DNA from: Xanthostigma xanthostigma
Taxonomy: Eukaryota > Arthropoda > Insecta > Raphidioptera > Raphidiidae
NCBI GenBank assembly: GCA_963575645.1
Contig: OY754470.1
Span: forward strand, 10,052,501-10,116,500
Reading direction: 5' to 3'
DNA: 64,000 nucleotides
A program made the translations under genes and the position numbers. The notes under the pieces are model-generated. The model had not been told where the DNA came from. It saw only the letters and a list, made by a program, of their open reading frames with translations, and did no database searches. Shown here in pieces: positions 23,815 to 35,622 of the stretch. Position 1 is the first letter of the stretch, and each line of letters begins with the position of its first letter.

Positions 23815-24045
23815 TCTATGTTAATAGATATTATAAAGAGGTAAAACTTGTAAGTTTAGATGTAGGAGGTAATCTCCGAAACGATTCATCTGATTTCAAA
23901 AATTTTTCACCAATATTCAAAATGGACCTTCAGGATGGACATAGGTTATATATTGTCGCTTTTCATGGAGACCAGTTTTGTAACGTAAGTCGATGATAGA
24001 ACGGTGGCAATCTACAAAGTCGGGCGAAGCCGGCCGGGCCGCTAG
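23815..24045 (+). mobile_element. Helitron, 231 bp, complete ends
   Basis: Begins TCTATGTTAATAGATATTAT, continues taaagaggtaaaacttgtaag and ends ggccgggccgCTAG, flanked by A and T. It holds the phrase gtaggaggtaatctccgaaa common to this Helitron family. It lies about 330 bp upstream of the proposed promoter. Confidence 0.75.
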
Positions 24046-24795
24046 TATTTTATATATTTAAATGTATCATTTGAGTGAAATTTGTTTTTTTGTTTTATTC
24101 AATAATGTTTCATTATTATTTATTTAGTAAGGAATTAAGGATACAATATTCAGAGAATACTGGTAATATCACTTAAAATGTTCGAAATTTCTATTTTCTA
24201 AAGAATAATTTTTTGTTTTTAAAGTAACGAAAATATATTAATACTTATATTATAATTAGAACAATAAGTTAAAACTACATCGTAAATTATACACTTGTTA
24301 CGTAATGATATTTATTATTTGTGGCTTTGACCGGAGACGGAATTTCCTTTTCTATCAAAAAGGCGTTAAAATAAAATGAAACAATATTAGAATTAGAATT
24401 GGTTAATGATTTCACGATAAACAAAACAGTAAACATTTATGCAAAATATTTGCAAGAATATAATATAATTTATATAAATCTATGGGGTATGTAAGCTAAT
24501 ATAAGTGTTTTTAGTATCACAAAAAATATGCTACGATGAAAGATTTGAAAAAAAATTCGCAATTCAAATAATTACTATTCCGGGGCATACAGGCATCGAT
24601 GGCAATGAGATAGAAGACTTCCTCTAACTAAAACTTTTATAGGCCCTGAACCTTTCTGTGACTATTCTAAGAGCCATGTCAAGTTGGGGGTTCGCAAATG
24701 GGAGGATGAAAAGAAGTCGTTGGAAGTCTACTATAGGACTGAGACAATAAAAGAGATTTATCTCTCACAATACCAAAAGGACTAAAGAAATCCTT

Positions 24796-25077
24796 ATGCT
24801 CAGCAAAGCAGAACTGAGAATAATGACAGGACTCATTACAGGCCACTGCCCTCTGAGGTACCATCTCTCAAAAATGGGTAAAGCCCAAGATGATAACTGT
24901 CGCTTCTGGAAAGAAGCAAAAGAAACTGCTGAACACATCCTATGTGAATGTGAAGCAGTGCTCTCCAAAAGACTATTATATCTTAAAAGGCCTTTTCCAA
25001 AGCCTGAGGACATATGGAGAGCAGCCCCCAGTAAGGTAATAAGGTTCATAAAAAGCATTCTACCAGACTGGGAATAA
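24796..25077 (+). pseudogene. LINE ORF2 C-terminal open fragment (93 codons)
   Basis: The ATG is an internal Met of a longer polyprotein. The HCPLRYHLSKMG and C-R-F-W...H-I-L-C-E-C motifs identify it; a Trp replaces the usual second Cys (CRFC to CRFW). The frame ends naturally at the polyprotein stop after PDWE. Confidence 0.8.
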
Positions 25078-25115
25078 TACTATTAGGGGATTCACAAAAG
25101 ATCTTTTAGGTCGCA

Positions 25116-25206
25116 GTGTTTGTGAGATATCAAAATTTGATATCTCACAAACACAAAATTTATTTAGGGTGATAAGAAATTTAATGTCTTATCACCCTAA
25201 ATAAAT
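25116..25206. repeat. Two adjacent hairpins in the LINE 3' tail
   Basis: A near-perfect 39-nt palindrome (25,116-25,154, arms gtgtttgtgagatatcaaa) is followed by an inverted pair atttatttagggtgataag / cttatcaccctaaataaat (to 25,206). The second pair contains the LINE's own 3' end twice in opposite orientation. Confidence 0.8.
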
Positions 25207-25222
25207 CTAATCTAATCTAATC

Positions 25223-26592
25223 CCTAAGTATGAAAGAAATTGGAAAGTTTTTTTTTTTTTTTAATATGGGTTTTATTGGCTTTTGTTTAGTAACATTTAG
25301 CCACGACAAATGTTTAAAAAAATTGGAAAGTTTATTTTCGAGAAAAAAATTGATAAAGTTTTATTAGAAATATTGTACCCTCCACTGACGAATTCAATGT
25401 TATAGTATGCCCTCGTTAAGGTCAAATTAAATACAAATATTTATCATTGATTATGTAACTTATACAATTAGGATAAAATGTGCAATTTTATAATCAGTTA
25501 GTAGCAATTGTTCTGCCGTGATATTCATGAGTATGGAACATTAAAAAAACAGATATAGTTTTATTATACGGTAAAGTGGGTGGAAATGTTTCAGAAGAAC
25601 GCAGATGATATGTTAATCGTTTTTTCTGGAGTCGTATCTCTTAAACACCCGCTTTTAATAAAACCGTGTTACATTTGTGTGTTCGTGGACATTGTTTAAT
25701 AAAGTTTTCGAAGTATCGTGTAAGTACATGTTTATACTTTTTGTTTTAATTGTGCGTTCATTTTGTTTCATGCATGTCAAAGTTACTCAGAGTTCACAAA
25801 TGTTTTTGTCTCGGATTTTTGAGAATAAAGCAAGTAATTTTGTGAATGTGATCATGTTTTCTGTTTAACATCCTACTAATTAACGATTAAATATCTATCG
25901 TTTGAACAAAAATGTTAGTCTGTCATTTTATATCGAATATTAACAAAAAAAAAAAAACATTAAAAAATCGACTATGAGTAATTTTTCCCGTATTTCACTT
26001 CTTATTTTCTCACGATAAAATTGGAATTGCTCTTGTTTTTATTACGGTCAGGCATCGATTACTTTGTACCTCGAATTCATGAAAAAAAAAATACAGCAAT
26101 TATCACGTATCATTCCTGTTGCCGATACAGTTTTCGGTCAAAATTGGAATAGTTTCGGGATTTTTTTAATTAAAATTTGAAATAATAGAAAATTTATTTT
26201 TAAGCCATGATAACGTGTTCTTTTAAACTTCATAATACCCACATTTTTCCGGCTCTATTCATCATTATGTTTATCAGCATTATTTCAAAATATGTCTAAA
26301 GAAACACTGCTGTTGCGCGGAAAGTCAATAAGTTTTCCATGAAAAACATTAAAAAATTATAATATAGGTAATGTTTGGACCGTATACCCCATAAAGGAAC
26401 CAAGATGCTTCGTTAAAATTTGAGGAGTTGTGAAGTGTGAAAATTTTGGGAAATGCTGCTGTATATCATCTTTCCAAGCAGTAGCAGTAACGAAAGCATC
26501 ATCACAGGTAAATGCTAGATATTGTTATTATTATCAAAACGAAAAAACGGCACTTATAATAGTTAAATTTTAAATCATCAATCATTTTCTTT
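25223..26592. other. Intergenic, no feature seen
   Basis: AT-rich; contains long T and A runs at 25,243-25,262 and 25,944-25,960 but no gene or clear element. Confidence 0.4.
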
Positions 26593-26785
26593 AAGCCCTG
26601 GTTTTCTAAGATATCGATACCGTAATATAGCGACAGTAATATGACAGTGAATGACATCATAAAAAACAAACTGATGTAGTTTTTTTCGGTAACGATCGTT
26701 ATATAGAAAATGGCATCCGTTTATTTCTGGGTACACGTTTTTTGTGACATTATACAGCAGTCGTTATCTTAGGAATCCGGGGCTT
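26593..26785. mobile_element. Small TIR element with TTAA-like flanks
   Basis: Left end AAGCCCTGGTTTTCTAAGAT and right end (as complement) AAGCCCCGGATTCCTAAGAT form imperfect ~20-bp inverted ends, about 190 bp apart, with TTAA words at both borders. Non-coding. Confidence 0.55.
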
Positions 26786-28922
26786 TAATGATAATGTATT
26801 GATATAATTTTTATTTTATTGTAGATAATATAATACGCGTACAAAATATTTCAGTAGAAATGTTTATTTTGGAATATTGAAAACAGGTGTGAATATGTCA
26901 TAATATAATCCAATAATAGGTTATATATCAAATGTAAGCCATTAATCCTATAAAAAAACGCTTTCCAATAATTAAGAAATCCTTAAGATTTAAGGTCAGA
27001 ACTTGACATGTTTTCATTTTTTTGTAGTTATCTTTAATCATAAAATCTTTTTGTAAATTTTTCCTCAGAGAATAATAATATGTATTTAATCGAAAATGTA
27101 TTTATTCAAACAGTTAACGTGTTTCTTTAAAATTGCACAAACTTGACAGTCGCTTATCGGATTTAAAGCTATGTTAATTAATCACAATTAATTGTAATAT
27201 ATATAATATTGAACTACTAATTATGAAAAATAACGGAAATTATTAAAAATTGAATTGAGTAACACGGTGAAGGATATTTATTAAGAAATTTAGTCGGATT
27301 TAATGCAAGAAATCAAGTGAAATTTGCATCAAGGGCTCTGATTTCGTGTTTAAATCTAGAACATAACTTTTAAGGTTAAAACGGAAATTCTTACAGTTAA
27401 TTTATGTGCTTAAATTATGTAATAATATAGGGTAATAATTTATTAATTGCATTGAATTTATTAGTTGATTATTCGAATAAATAATTTCATTACCATAAAA
27501 CAAGAAGTGACTAACATTAAATTAATTATTATTGACAATATACACCTACTAAAAAGAGTTAAAAAAATGAGATACGCACATTACACCATTAAGTTAAACG
27601 CTGAAAATAAATAAATCGATATAAACATTAGATCGAAATAAAAGCTTTATAGTCCAATTGACAGGTAGATTTCAATCTGAAGAAGAGCGGAAGTTTTGGA
27701 ATGAAATGAAAAAAAAAAAACCGCAACCGCCGGAGCCGCTATAATAGAAATATTGCGCGAAAACAGTTTCTTTGAAATATCTTGCTTTGAGTACCTCCTA
27801 CAGCGAAATATGTTTTTATGAAAATAAAATAGAATTAAATTTTCTACAAAATATGTCTTATACATTTTTTCTTAAAACGGACTAGTTTCTGTGCAGCAAC
27901 TGAGCGAAGTATTTTTGATAAAATTATGCATTTGTGAAATTTACCAATAATTATTTAATCTCGTATATATTTTGCATGTTTATTTGAGCCGTATAGGTCA
28001 AACGCATCTGATTATTTTTTATTTCGAACATAATGTTTTGAAGGTTCTTCACTGTTAAAATTCGTTGTCGCTCGTTTTCTCGTAAAATCACAACTCGCAC
28101 ACAAAATATTTCATAACAATCTAGATACCTACATAAATCACTATTTCGATACACTGATGATTTATAATCAATATTTTCTTCTAGGTATGAAAAAACGAAT
28201 AATACGCCTTTTACAGTTTTTTGTTTTTTTGCGCAAATATGTGATCTACTTATATAGGAAGTAAATAAAAAGAAAATTGATTCTTAAATAATATCTTAAC
28301 TACTATTACATGTGAACATGACTTATCTTGTGGTTAGGTGATGTAAATTTACAATAATAATGAAAAAAAGCAATAATAAATATGTAGCAGGTTCCGCCTT
28401 TTAGTGAAAGATCAATCAATCGTTTCCTCGATTAATTGAATCCTAAGTTTAAACTTTTCACTTGTGATCAGTTTCTGAAACAATAGATACCAACATAAAC
28501 AAAAAATTTGTACTATTCCTTTATAAAATTTTTGTCGATTTGCCAGCTTTTGTAGGTCCATGTCTAAGATAAGATTAGCTCTCGCTTGATGTGACTAAAC
28601 TGTTACAAATATGGACAGTTTGGGTAATTGATAACTCATTCCACTGCAATAGTAGGATGATTCAAGTTAGAGAGAAAATAAATTTTTCTAATTTTGCACT
28701 GTAACAATGGGCGTTGTACCAAACTGTTGCTATTCTACCACTAGTATTTATATTTTTTTTTTGTAAATTTATTTCCTGAATCTTAGAACTGAAATAAAAA
28801 CATTTAAACAATTTGATTACCATCACAAACACTGTAGCGATTAAATTTCGATATTATTTCCGGCCATCAAATATTCTTAAAGTTTTATTGAAATACACGA
28901 AATATGCATAACAAATACAGTA
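26786..28922. other. Intergenic, no feature seen
   Basis: AT-rich DNA without a supported gene, RNA or repeat boundary. Confidence 0.4.
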
Positions 28923-29519
28923 TGTTCACTGATAGTGAATAATTCTTGTATCCTATACTAGACACAAAAAATGTTTATTTCATTCAACTCAAAACTTACT
29001 GTTGAAAACTGCTAAGATATATTTTTTGTACTTCAAGCTCAACCGGAAGGTACAATCATTTTTTTTTCAAATGACAACATATATTTTTTTACATTTTCGA
29101 AATCGTCATTTTTTTCTCTATAAATTCATATAAAATTGTACTAAGGTTACACAAGAAAATATTTGAGAAAAAAGTTATCGATTTATGAAATGAACAAATA
29201 GTAATAATTATTGTTAATATTTACACATGTGAGGAGTGCTATAAAAAATAGTTACTACTGTTTGTTTCATTAGTAAATCGATAATGTTTTTCTCGAATAT
29301 TTTCTTATGTAACCCTAATACAATTTTGTATGAATTTATAGAGAAAAAATGGAGATTTCGAAAATGTAAAAAAAATATGATGCCATTAAAAAATGCATGT
29401 ACACTTCCGGACAAAAAAATATACCTCAGCAGTTTCCAATAGTAAATTTCAAGTTGATTGAAAAACTATTTAAAAATTTTCTTGCATGTGGTCGGTCAGT
29501 GTTACACTATGAGTGAACA
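28923..29519. mobile_element. ~600-bp foldback element, ends TGTTCACT
   Basis: Arms ~28,923-29,205 and ~29,222-29,519 are complementary with perhaps 10-15% divergence. Shared words include ctgctRagatata, cattttcgaaat, ctctataaattcata and gttacaYaagaaaatatt. The loop is only about 15 nt. No ORF of note. The long, diverged arms suggest an old inverted duplication. Confidence 0.7.
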
Positions 29520-29779
29520 CCTGTATATAAACTAATTGTGTTTGGCCCATTAGATTAATTACAGCTTGCACTTAGTAATGTGATTCTGACATACCTTTTG
29601 CTCTCCATCGTGTCTTAATAATACCCCTTTACTATTTCCTATTTTACATTCTTTTTTGCAAATGCGAATGAAACGTTATATCATCTGGAAACAGATCTAA
29701 AGTCTGAGGAGACAAGAAATGTCGCGTTGCTATTGTTGACAGCTCGTAAGTTACGTAAGCAACTCTTTTTTTGATTTAT

Positions 29780-30306
29780 TAACCGACTTCGAAAAAGGAG
29801 GAGTTTCTATGTTCGACTGTAGGTATATATATATTTTTTTTTATGTATGTTCACCGATTTCTCCGTCAATTATGGACCGATTTTCAAAATTTTTTTTATT
29901 CGAAAGAGTGCACTTCCGAGGTGGTCCCATCGGAACCAAGTCAGGATCTGATGGTGGAATCCGGAGAAATCGAGTGAAACTCTCAAATTTCAAAGGCACG
30001 CATACTTGGCCTACCCATTGCAATACTTTATCTAAGACTAAAAAGAGAAAAATAAAATATTTTTAACAAAAAAATTGAACCGACTTCAAAATATGCACTA
30101 AAAAGTAAAAAATAATAATTATTGTTATTTTTGGAGTCGGTGTCAGCCAAAATGAAATATATTCCGAGAACTAGAGACATGTAAGATTTAAATTGCTACT
30201 TTCGAATTCTGATGTGACACCGACTCCAAAAATAACAATAATTATTATATTTTACTTTTTAGTGCATATTTTGAAGTCGGTTCAATTTTTTTGTTAAAAA
30301 TATTTT
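29780..30306 (+). mobile_element. Composite interspersed repeat, second copy of the 2.3-3.3 kb design
   Basis: Head aaccgacttcgaaaaaggag, body with atgtatgttcaccgattt and gtggtccc, then terminal inverted arms of 92 nt (30,054-30,145 and 30,215-30,306) tipped by aatttttttgttaaaaata. Compared with the copy at 2,292-3,263, tips and internal (g/c)ccgactc words are shared while most of the arm sequence differs. Confidence 0.65.
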
Positions 30307-30369
30307 CGATTATACTTTTTGTTTACTAACAAAAACATATCTCTTCAAACTAAATTTCATTTCGTGAAA

Positions 30370-31085
30370 AGTTACGTATGGTCAGTTTTAAGATATGGAC
30401 GATCTCAAAACAAATGGAAAATGCCTTGGCGGCACTGGAAATGTGGACGTGGCGAAAAAATATGATATAACACCACGTCTTAAAAAGCCACGCCGCCACT
30501 GATGTACCCTGTGGTCATGTAGAAAAACAGAGGCAAGATGGCAGCGGAGCGTATGAACTAGCAAGTAGTGTATTCATGTTAAAAAACTTAAAATAATAAT
30601 TGTTAAAAACTTGGCGCCCAGCGTGGGGCCCGAGTTTGTAACAATTATTATTATTTTAAGTTTTTTAACATGAACACTACTTCCTAGTTCATACGCTCCG
30701 CTGCCATCTTGCCTCTGTTTCTCCACATGACCACCAGGGTACACCAGTGGCGGCGTGGCTTTTTAAGACGTGGTGTTACAATGAAGATTTCATGGGTAAC
30801 GAAAACATATAACATTGAAGTATTAGAACGCGCTGGTGTAGGAAGACTTTTAGCTACGATAAGGAACAGACAAATGTAATTTCTGGGTCATATTGTACGG
30901 GGAAAAGGTTTTCGAACATTTAATATTAATTGGAAAAATTTAGTGGAAAAAAATATAGAGGTAGAAATACTCTTATGTTTCTGAAAAGTTTCAGAACTAA
31001 TATAGACTCAAGAAACATTTTAAGAATTGCGGATAGCCGCGAACAGTGGAAATCCATGATTGCCGACGTCTGTAGCAGACATGGC
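30370..31085 (+). mobile_element. LINE reverse-transcriptase 3' fragment, interrupted
   Basis: Before the interruption the sequence encodes SYVWSVLRYG-like and ALAALEMWTW-like residues. After it come ISWVTKTYNIEVLERAG, a LLATIRNRQM-like segment, FLGHIV and SREQWKSMIADVCSRHG. These are the familiar C-terminal landmarks of LINE endonuclease/reverse-transcriptase ORFs. Several frame breaks and one stop are visible. The palindromic insert at 30,468-30,778 splits the MWTWR...ISWV join. Confidence 0.8.
30468..30778. mobile_element. Palindromic insert with tRNA-Lys primer-site-like centre (possible LTR-element fossil)
   Basis: About 145-bp arms tipped TAACACCACG/CGTGGTGTTA face each other around a ~30-nt centre reading TTGGCGCCCAGCGTGGGGC. 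That centre matches the complement of a mature tRNA-Lys 3' end including its CCA, as a retroelement primer-binding site would. It may be an old inverted relic of an LTR-type element. It is short and non-coding; family not determined. Confidence 0.5.
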
Positions 31086-31302
31086 AGTTTTTTACACGCT
31101 TTATATTAACTTCACTTGCAAGTTTGTATGTATGTCTGTATGTTTGTTTGTAACCTTCGTTTGGACTACAGCAAGTGGTTTATTGCTGTAGTATAATATG
31201 CCAGCACTGTAACTACAGTGGTTAGCCGTCCACGCCGAAAAAAAATAGTTTTTTTTTTCGGCAAATTTTTGACAAATCTAGCTAGAAAGTGGAAAATAAA
31301 TA

Positions 31303-31510
31303 TAGTTTAAAAAAAACTAAAAAACGCTTTATATCGAACTAAAAAGTAAAAAATATTTTTTTTAAAATAAGCTTAAAACAATAATGAATAAAAAATACAA
31401 GTATTATTGTGAAAAAAGCGTGGGGCGCTCGATGTACGAAAATGTGGAACAAAGCGCCCCACGCTTTTTTCACAATATATAAAGCGTGTTTTTTAGTTTT
31501 TTTAAAACTA
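31303..31510. mobile_element. Small foldback with nested 21-bp perfect stem
   Basis: Outer arms (31,303-31,335 and 31,476-31,510) are tagttt-(A)n-ctaaaaaacgctttatat and its near-complement. Inside sits a perfect 21-bp stem (31,409-31,429 with 31,453-31,473; gtgaaaaaagcgtggggcgct) around a 23-nt loop. The two nested inverted repeats share the acgcttt word. Confidence 0.65.
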
Positions 31511-31825
31511 TCTTTATTTTGTATAAAAAATGTTAGAGAATTATTTAACATCCTGAAGTTAATTATATCATATTTTATTATTGATATTTATTACTTAGTA
31601 CACACGGATACCTTAAAATATGAGTGGCTTCTAAATTGCTAGCGTCGGCGGCGTTTCGGGGAAGCGTCCTGCGGTGGTTGAGTTGTAAATAGAAGGGCAC
31701 GGCGATAACATCGGCGGCGTAACGGGCATTTTTTTTGGTCGTACTTTAATAAATGAAGTATGTGTACCTTGGCAATATTTTTATTGACTATTATTAAGTT
31801 TAATGTCGTAATAATAACTGAATAA

Positions 31826-32355
31826 TAAAAACTCCGGGTCGCAGTGCGAAACCCTGCCGACAATATAGTGTATTTGCTTTTATAAGCAGTGTGGCTCTAT
31901 TATATGAACTTAACTTTGTTTTTGGACAAAATAAAAAAAATTACCCCTTAATACAACCCTTAAAACATTTTTTTACTTAATTTCAATACTACATATCAAT
32001 TCAACATCTGTACCAAATTATATACACTCTTCAGTATGTAAATCCATATCAGAAACTTGTGTTTTCATAAAATTTGTAAGTCCGGTCCTGTCGGGCCGAT
32101 TTTATTAAAATTTTAGCAACACATTTTAATAATTACTAAAGGGTTAAATTTCAAATTTGAAACGGTTCCGAAAATTTTTTCGGTATTTTTGGGCCCGAAA
32201 ACTTTTTTCAATCCCTAAATACCACCCTTAACATAGCCCGATTGGGCCCATTTTAAATAGGCTTCGTGCGGTGATGGATTTTAACATGTGGTCCAAATTT
32301 CGTTAAAATCAATTAACTCCTTCGAAAGTTATAGCCCGCACACATATATATATAT

Positions 32356-32418
<63 letters not shown>

Positions 32419-32564
32419 CATATATATATATATATATAAACATTTCCAAAAATGGTGCCAAACTTCTTAGAAAGTTATGAAACGTCGAGAAATTTTGGTC
32501 CGACCCCTAGGTCCCGCCATCCGACCGACGCCAATAGTGTAAGTGCCTTATGGCAAATACACTA
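31826..32564 (+). mobile_element. Repeat with TAGTGTATTTGC inverted ends, long copy
   Basis: A leader (actccgggtcgcag...ccgacaata) precedes TAGTGTATTTGC at 31,866; the complement GCAAATACACTA closes at 32,564. The body has gcccgattgggccca-like words and a long (TA)n tract. A short version with the same leader and ends lies at 52,198-52,337. Confidence 0.6.
32340..32438. repeat. (TA)n microsatellite
   Basis: About 100 bp of nearly pure TA dinucleotide with a few CA/AA interruptions, inside the element above. The tyrosine/isoleucine open frame across it is not a gene. Confidence 0.95.
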
Positions 32565-33124
32565 ATAATAACTGAAAGCACCGCTAATTAAGTATGTTTA
32601 ATGATATTAATAATGTATTATATTTTTGATGGGACTACCGTTTCATAATTCTATGGGTACTAAATTTAACACAAAAAATAATCATTTAAAAACGTGTTAT
32701 GTTACACTCCAGTGGCGTATTAATAAAAATATTAAGTTTGTCAGCTAATAACATTTTCATAGTCGATGAAATTAACTTATTGACCCAATATTCAAGGAGC
32801 AAAAAAAAATCCTTAATTCCGCGTCCAAAATAGTTTTTAATAGGTATATACGGTGACCAATAATTGGTCGTATTCCTCTTGGGTGGAGAAACTATGACTA
32901 ATTTGGAATGATTTACCTCTGTCACTTGGGGGACGGAAATGCGTCTATTTTTATGATAACGACACTTAGTGAAGAATATTTATTTTATTTTTTTTATTTA
33001 TTGCAAGTTTTAACACACAACATAAAATCTAACAGTAAATGTCGTAGTTTTTAGCTTTAGGAAGGTTGTTAAATTGGTAAGCTCTCAGATCAGGGAAATA
33101 AGTGAGAATAATTTTTTTGAAGGA

Positions 33125-33317
33125 GATTTATTTGGTTGAGGAACAATAGAAAAATTATCTTCACCAAAGTATCGCTTGTGGCCAACGTTTTGAAAATTAT
33201 ATTTTCATCCTCAGAGCCTATGAACATATAAGGATAAAAATATAATTTTCGAACCGTTGGTCACAAGCGATATTTTGGTAAAGCTTATTTTTCTATTGCT
33301 CCTCAACCAAATAAATC
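33125..33317. mobile_element. Inverted hairpin unit, hammerhead-like core (second family)
   Basis: Outer arms gatttatttggttgagg / cctcaaccaaataaatc. On the minus strand the left half reads CTGAGGATGAAAATATAATTTTC, then (C/G)AAAACGTTGGC and ...TTTGGTGAAG. The right half has cgaaccgttggtcacaagcg. Order of words and the terminal TTGGTAAAGCTTATTT are as in the 5.6 kb element, so the two are related. Confidence 0.55.
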
Positions 33318-34362
33318 TTTTTTTAACTTCCAAAATTCGGATTTTAGTAAAAAAAAACGATGTAGATTTTCTCGAATGTGACCCATTTCCGACCCCCCCT
33401 TGATAGAGGTTAAATTATTCCAAATTAGTTATAGTTTCTTCAAAAAGTAAATAATTAGTAACATTGACAATATTCTGAATGTGTCGATAACATTGTAGTA
33501 TAATATTGTAAAACATATCTGTTTAATATTTATCGCAATATATTAAATAGTTCATTATCATTATAAATTATATTGAGTGTAAAAATTACTTTCTCTTAAA
33601 TCGAATAAGACGGCTCTACTTTTGTTACAGCTTTATCTATAAGTATTCAATTTTGAGCAGGAATGGAACAATATTTGTGTAATAAATAATACATATCTAC
33701 TATAGGTATATTTTGTTTTTTTTTTCGTTTGAAAAGTGCATGTATATAAAGGGGGAGACCAGCTGTTAGCTGAGTAACAAACCAGACAGACATAGTTGAT
33801 CTGGTTCACTTTCACTGATACTGCACATATGTTAAAATACTAGGCGTCGCTCGTATAATGTACATTGACCTTTAGTACAGGTGTGTCAAAACACTAATGC
33901 ATATTAGGTGTCCGTTATTTGCCAAGTTGATTTTTTTTTGCAGCGCCCCCTAGATTTTTAGTTCATGGCTCAAAAAAATACCAGACCAAAAACCATAAAG
34001 GTGATGCATTTCCCATTTAAATAACATTGGATTTTTTTACTTTTTACTTTTAATCCCCCTCCACCCCAAATAAATAAACGTACAGAAATGAGCAAAACAT
34101 GTTTTTATAGGGAATTGAACGCTCTAAAAAAAAGTCTCTTATTATTTTTCTATAAATTCACTCCGTCAAAAATTATTCAAGGTTAAAGTTAAAACTTTTA
34201 AGAAAAGAAATAAAATTAAAATCATTTTATTGACCACGTTTTTGAAATGTGACACTCACCAAATTTTATCTGAAAATGCCTTTTATACTCCTCTATATTC
34301 GGAAATTTATTCAATTTTTTCGAAGTGGTGGAACAATATGAAAAAAATTTAAAATTTTTTTT
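33318..34362. other. Intergenic, no gene seen
   Basis: AT-rich. Contains a run of C near 33,394 and a gcgccccctag word at 33,944 that can occur in repeat ends; nothing definite. Confidence 0.35.
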
Positions 34363-34522
34363 GACCCGGTTCGACTCAGTAATTTTTTTAATTTTTTCGA
34401 AGTGGAACAATATGAAAAAAAAAATAGATTTTATTTTTTTTCATATTGTGAAAAAATTTTTTTTTTTTTTTTATATATTCCACTTCGAAAAAATTGAAAA
34501 AATTCCTGAGTCCAGCCGGGTC
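34325..34522. repeat. Hairpin with duplicated arm word
   Basis: Inverted arms (34,363-34,420 and ~34,470-34,522) start gacccggttcgactcag and end ctgagtccagccgggtc. The word ttcgaagtgg(tgg)aacaat occurs twice directly (34,319 and 34,399) and once inverted. A/T-rich loops. Confidence 0.65.
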
Positions 34523-35130
34523 GCGTAGCCTAATGATAAGTAGCCTATAACCTAAGCCAGAATGCATATTATATATTTGCAAAATTTTATTGATTTCCGT
34601 ACAGCTGTTTAAGCGTGAAAAGCAGACAACTAAACAAACATTTCACTTTTATTTCAATTCATTTCCGATTGATTTATAAATTTTTTCACACCCTTCAAGG
34701 CTGCATACGAACTAATTTTAGCTCGTTTCATTTTTTGTTACATATACAACAATTATCAAAAACAAGCACATTTTCATAACACATTTCTATACTAAACAAA
34801 TAACTCTATAATTTATTTCTCTAACAATATAATCATGACATAATAATACCGCACAATAGAATTTTTTCACATTTTTCTAAAATTTTACACCTTTAGAACA
34901 ATGTAATTGTCATATTGGTTATATAAGTGTCTTGAAATTTCTTCGTAAACAAAATTTATTAAAAATTTTTAATTTATTATAATTTCAGATCTAGTGAACT
35001 ACTTGACTTAGAAACTAATTTTATTAGAATACTGATTTAATGCGAAACGCAAATAGGTATATCAAATGCATCTGAATAAGTTCTGAAATTGTTTGTATGT
35101 TCCGTTTTTTTATAAAATTAGTTTAAAATC

Positions 35131-35487
35131 TCTATAATACGAATATAAAACAAAGTTCCTTCGCCGCGTCTGTCTGTCTGTCTGAACGCGATAAACTAAA
35201 AAACTACCGAGCGAACTTTATACCGTTTTCACTAATAGAAAGAGCAATAAACGAGGAAGGTTTCTGTATATAATTTGTAAATATTTTGTACAAAATAGCT
35301 CAACTATAACGATGTTTTGTCAAAAAAAAAAAAAAAAAAACAACAACAAACTGTTTTCGTACGTGGCCAACGCTCTGGCCAAATCTTTATAGAGATACAT
35401 CAAAACAATCTACTTTGATAGTATGTAGATCAATGCAATATTTCCAAAACAGTTTTGCACCCGGGTGAAATCGGGAAGGGCCGCTAG
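35131..35487 (+). mobile_element. Helitron, 357 bp
   Basis: Begins TCTATAATACGAATATAAAA, has gtctgtctgtctgtctgaac and aactaccgagcgaac, and ends gggaagggccgCTAG followed by T with the gcacccgggtgaaa hairpin just inside. The 3' end matches the tRNA-bearing Helitron family while the 5' half is different, so it is a chimeric or sister family. Confidence 0.7.
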
Positions 35488-35622
35488 TTAATATTATAAA
35501 ATTCTGGTATAATTAAAAATTGTTTTATTTTATCAGAGAAGCTCTATTTCTGTATACTGTAGCCAATTTGTTATAAACTCGGATGGCGAAATTGTGAGAC
35601 TATGTATCCTTTCCGCCTAGAA

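Larger units (their letters stand above)
24560..25222 (+). mobile_element. LINE 3' fragment (Jockey-like: RNase H remnant, Cys-rich tail, 3' end)
   Basis: Around 24,578-24,610 the sequence encodes a PGHTGIDGNE-like RNase H signature. After frame breaks, an open stretch (24,796-25,077) encodes 93 residues with LRIMTGLITGHCPLRYHL and a Cys/His pattern (DDNCRFW..ETAEHILCECE), typical of the C-terminal tail of Jockey-related LINE polyproteins. The 3' end is the tandem (TAATC)n at 25,205-25,222. It is a 5'-truncated, frameshifted, non-autonomous remnant. Confidence 0.85.

Noticed and set aside
32288-32470. 60-codon Tyr/Ile frame
   Set aside because: Generated by the (TA)n microsatellite.
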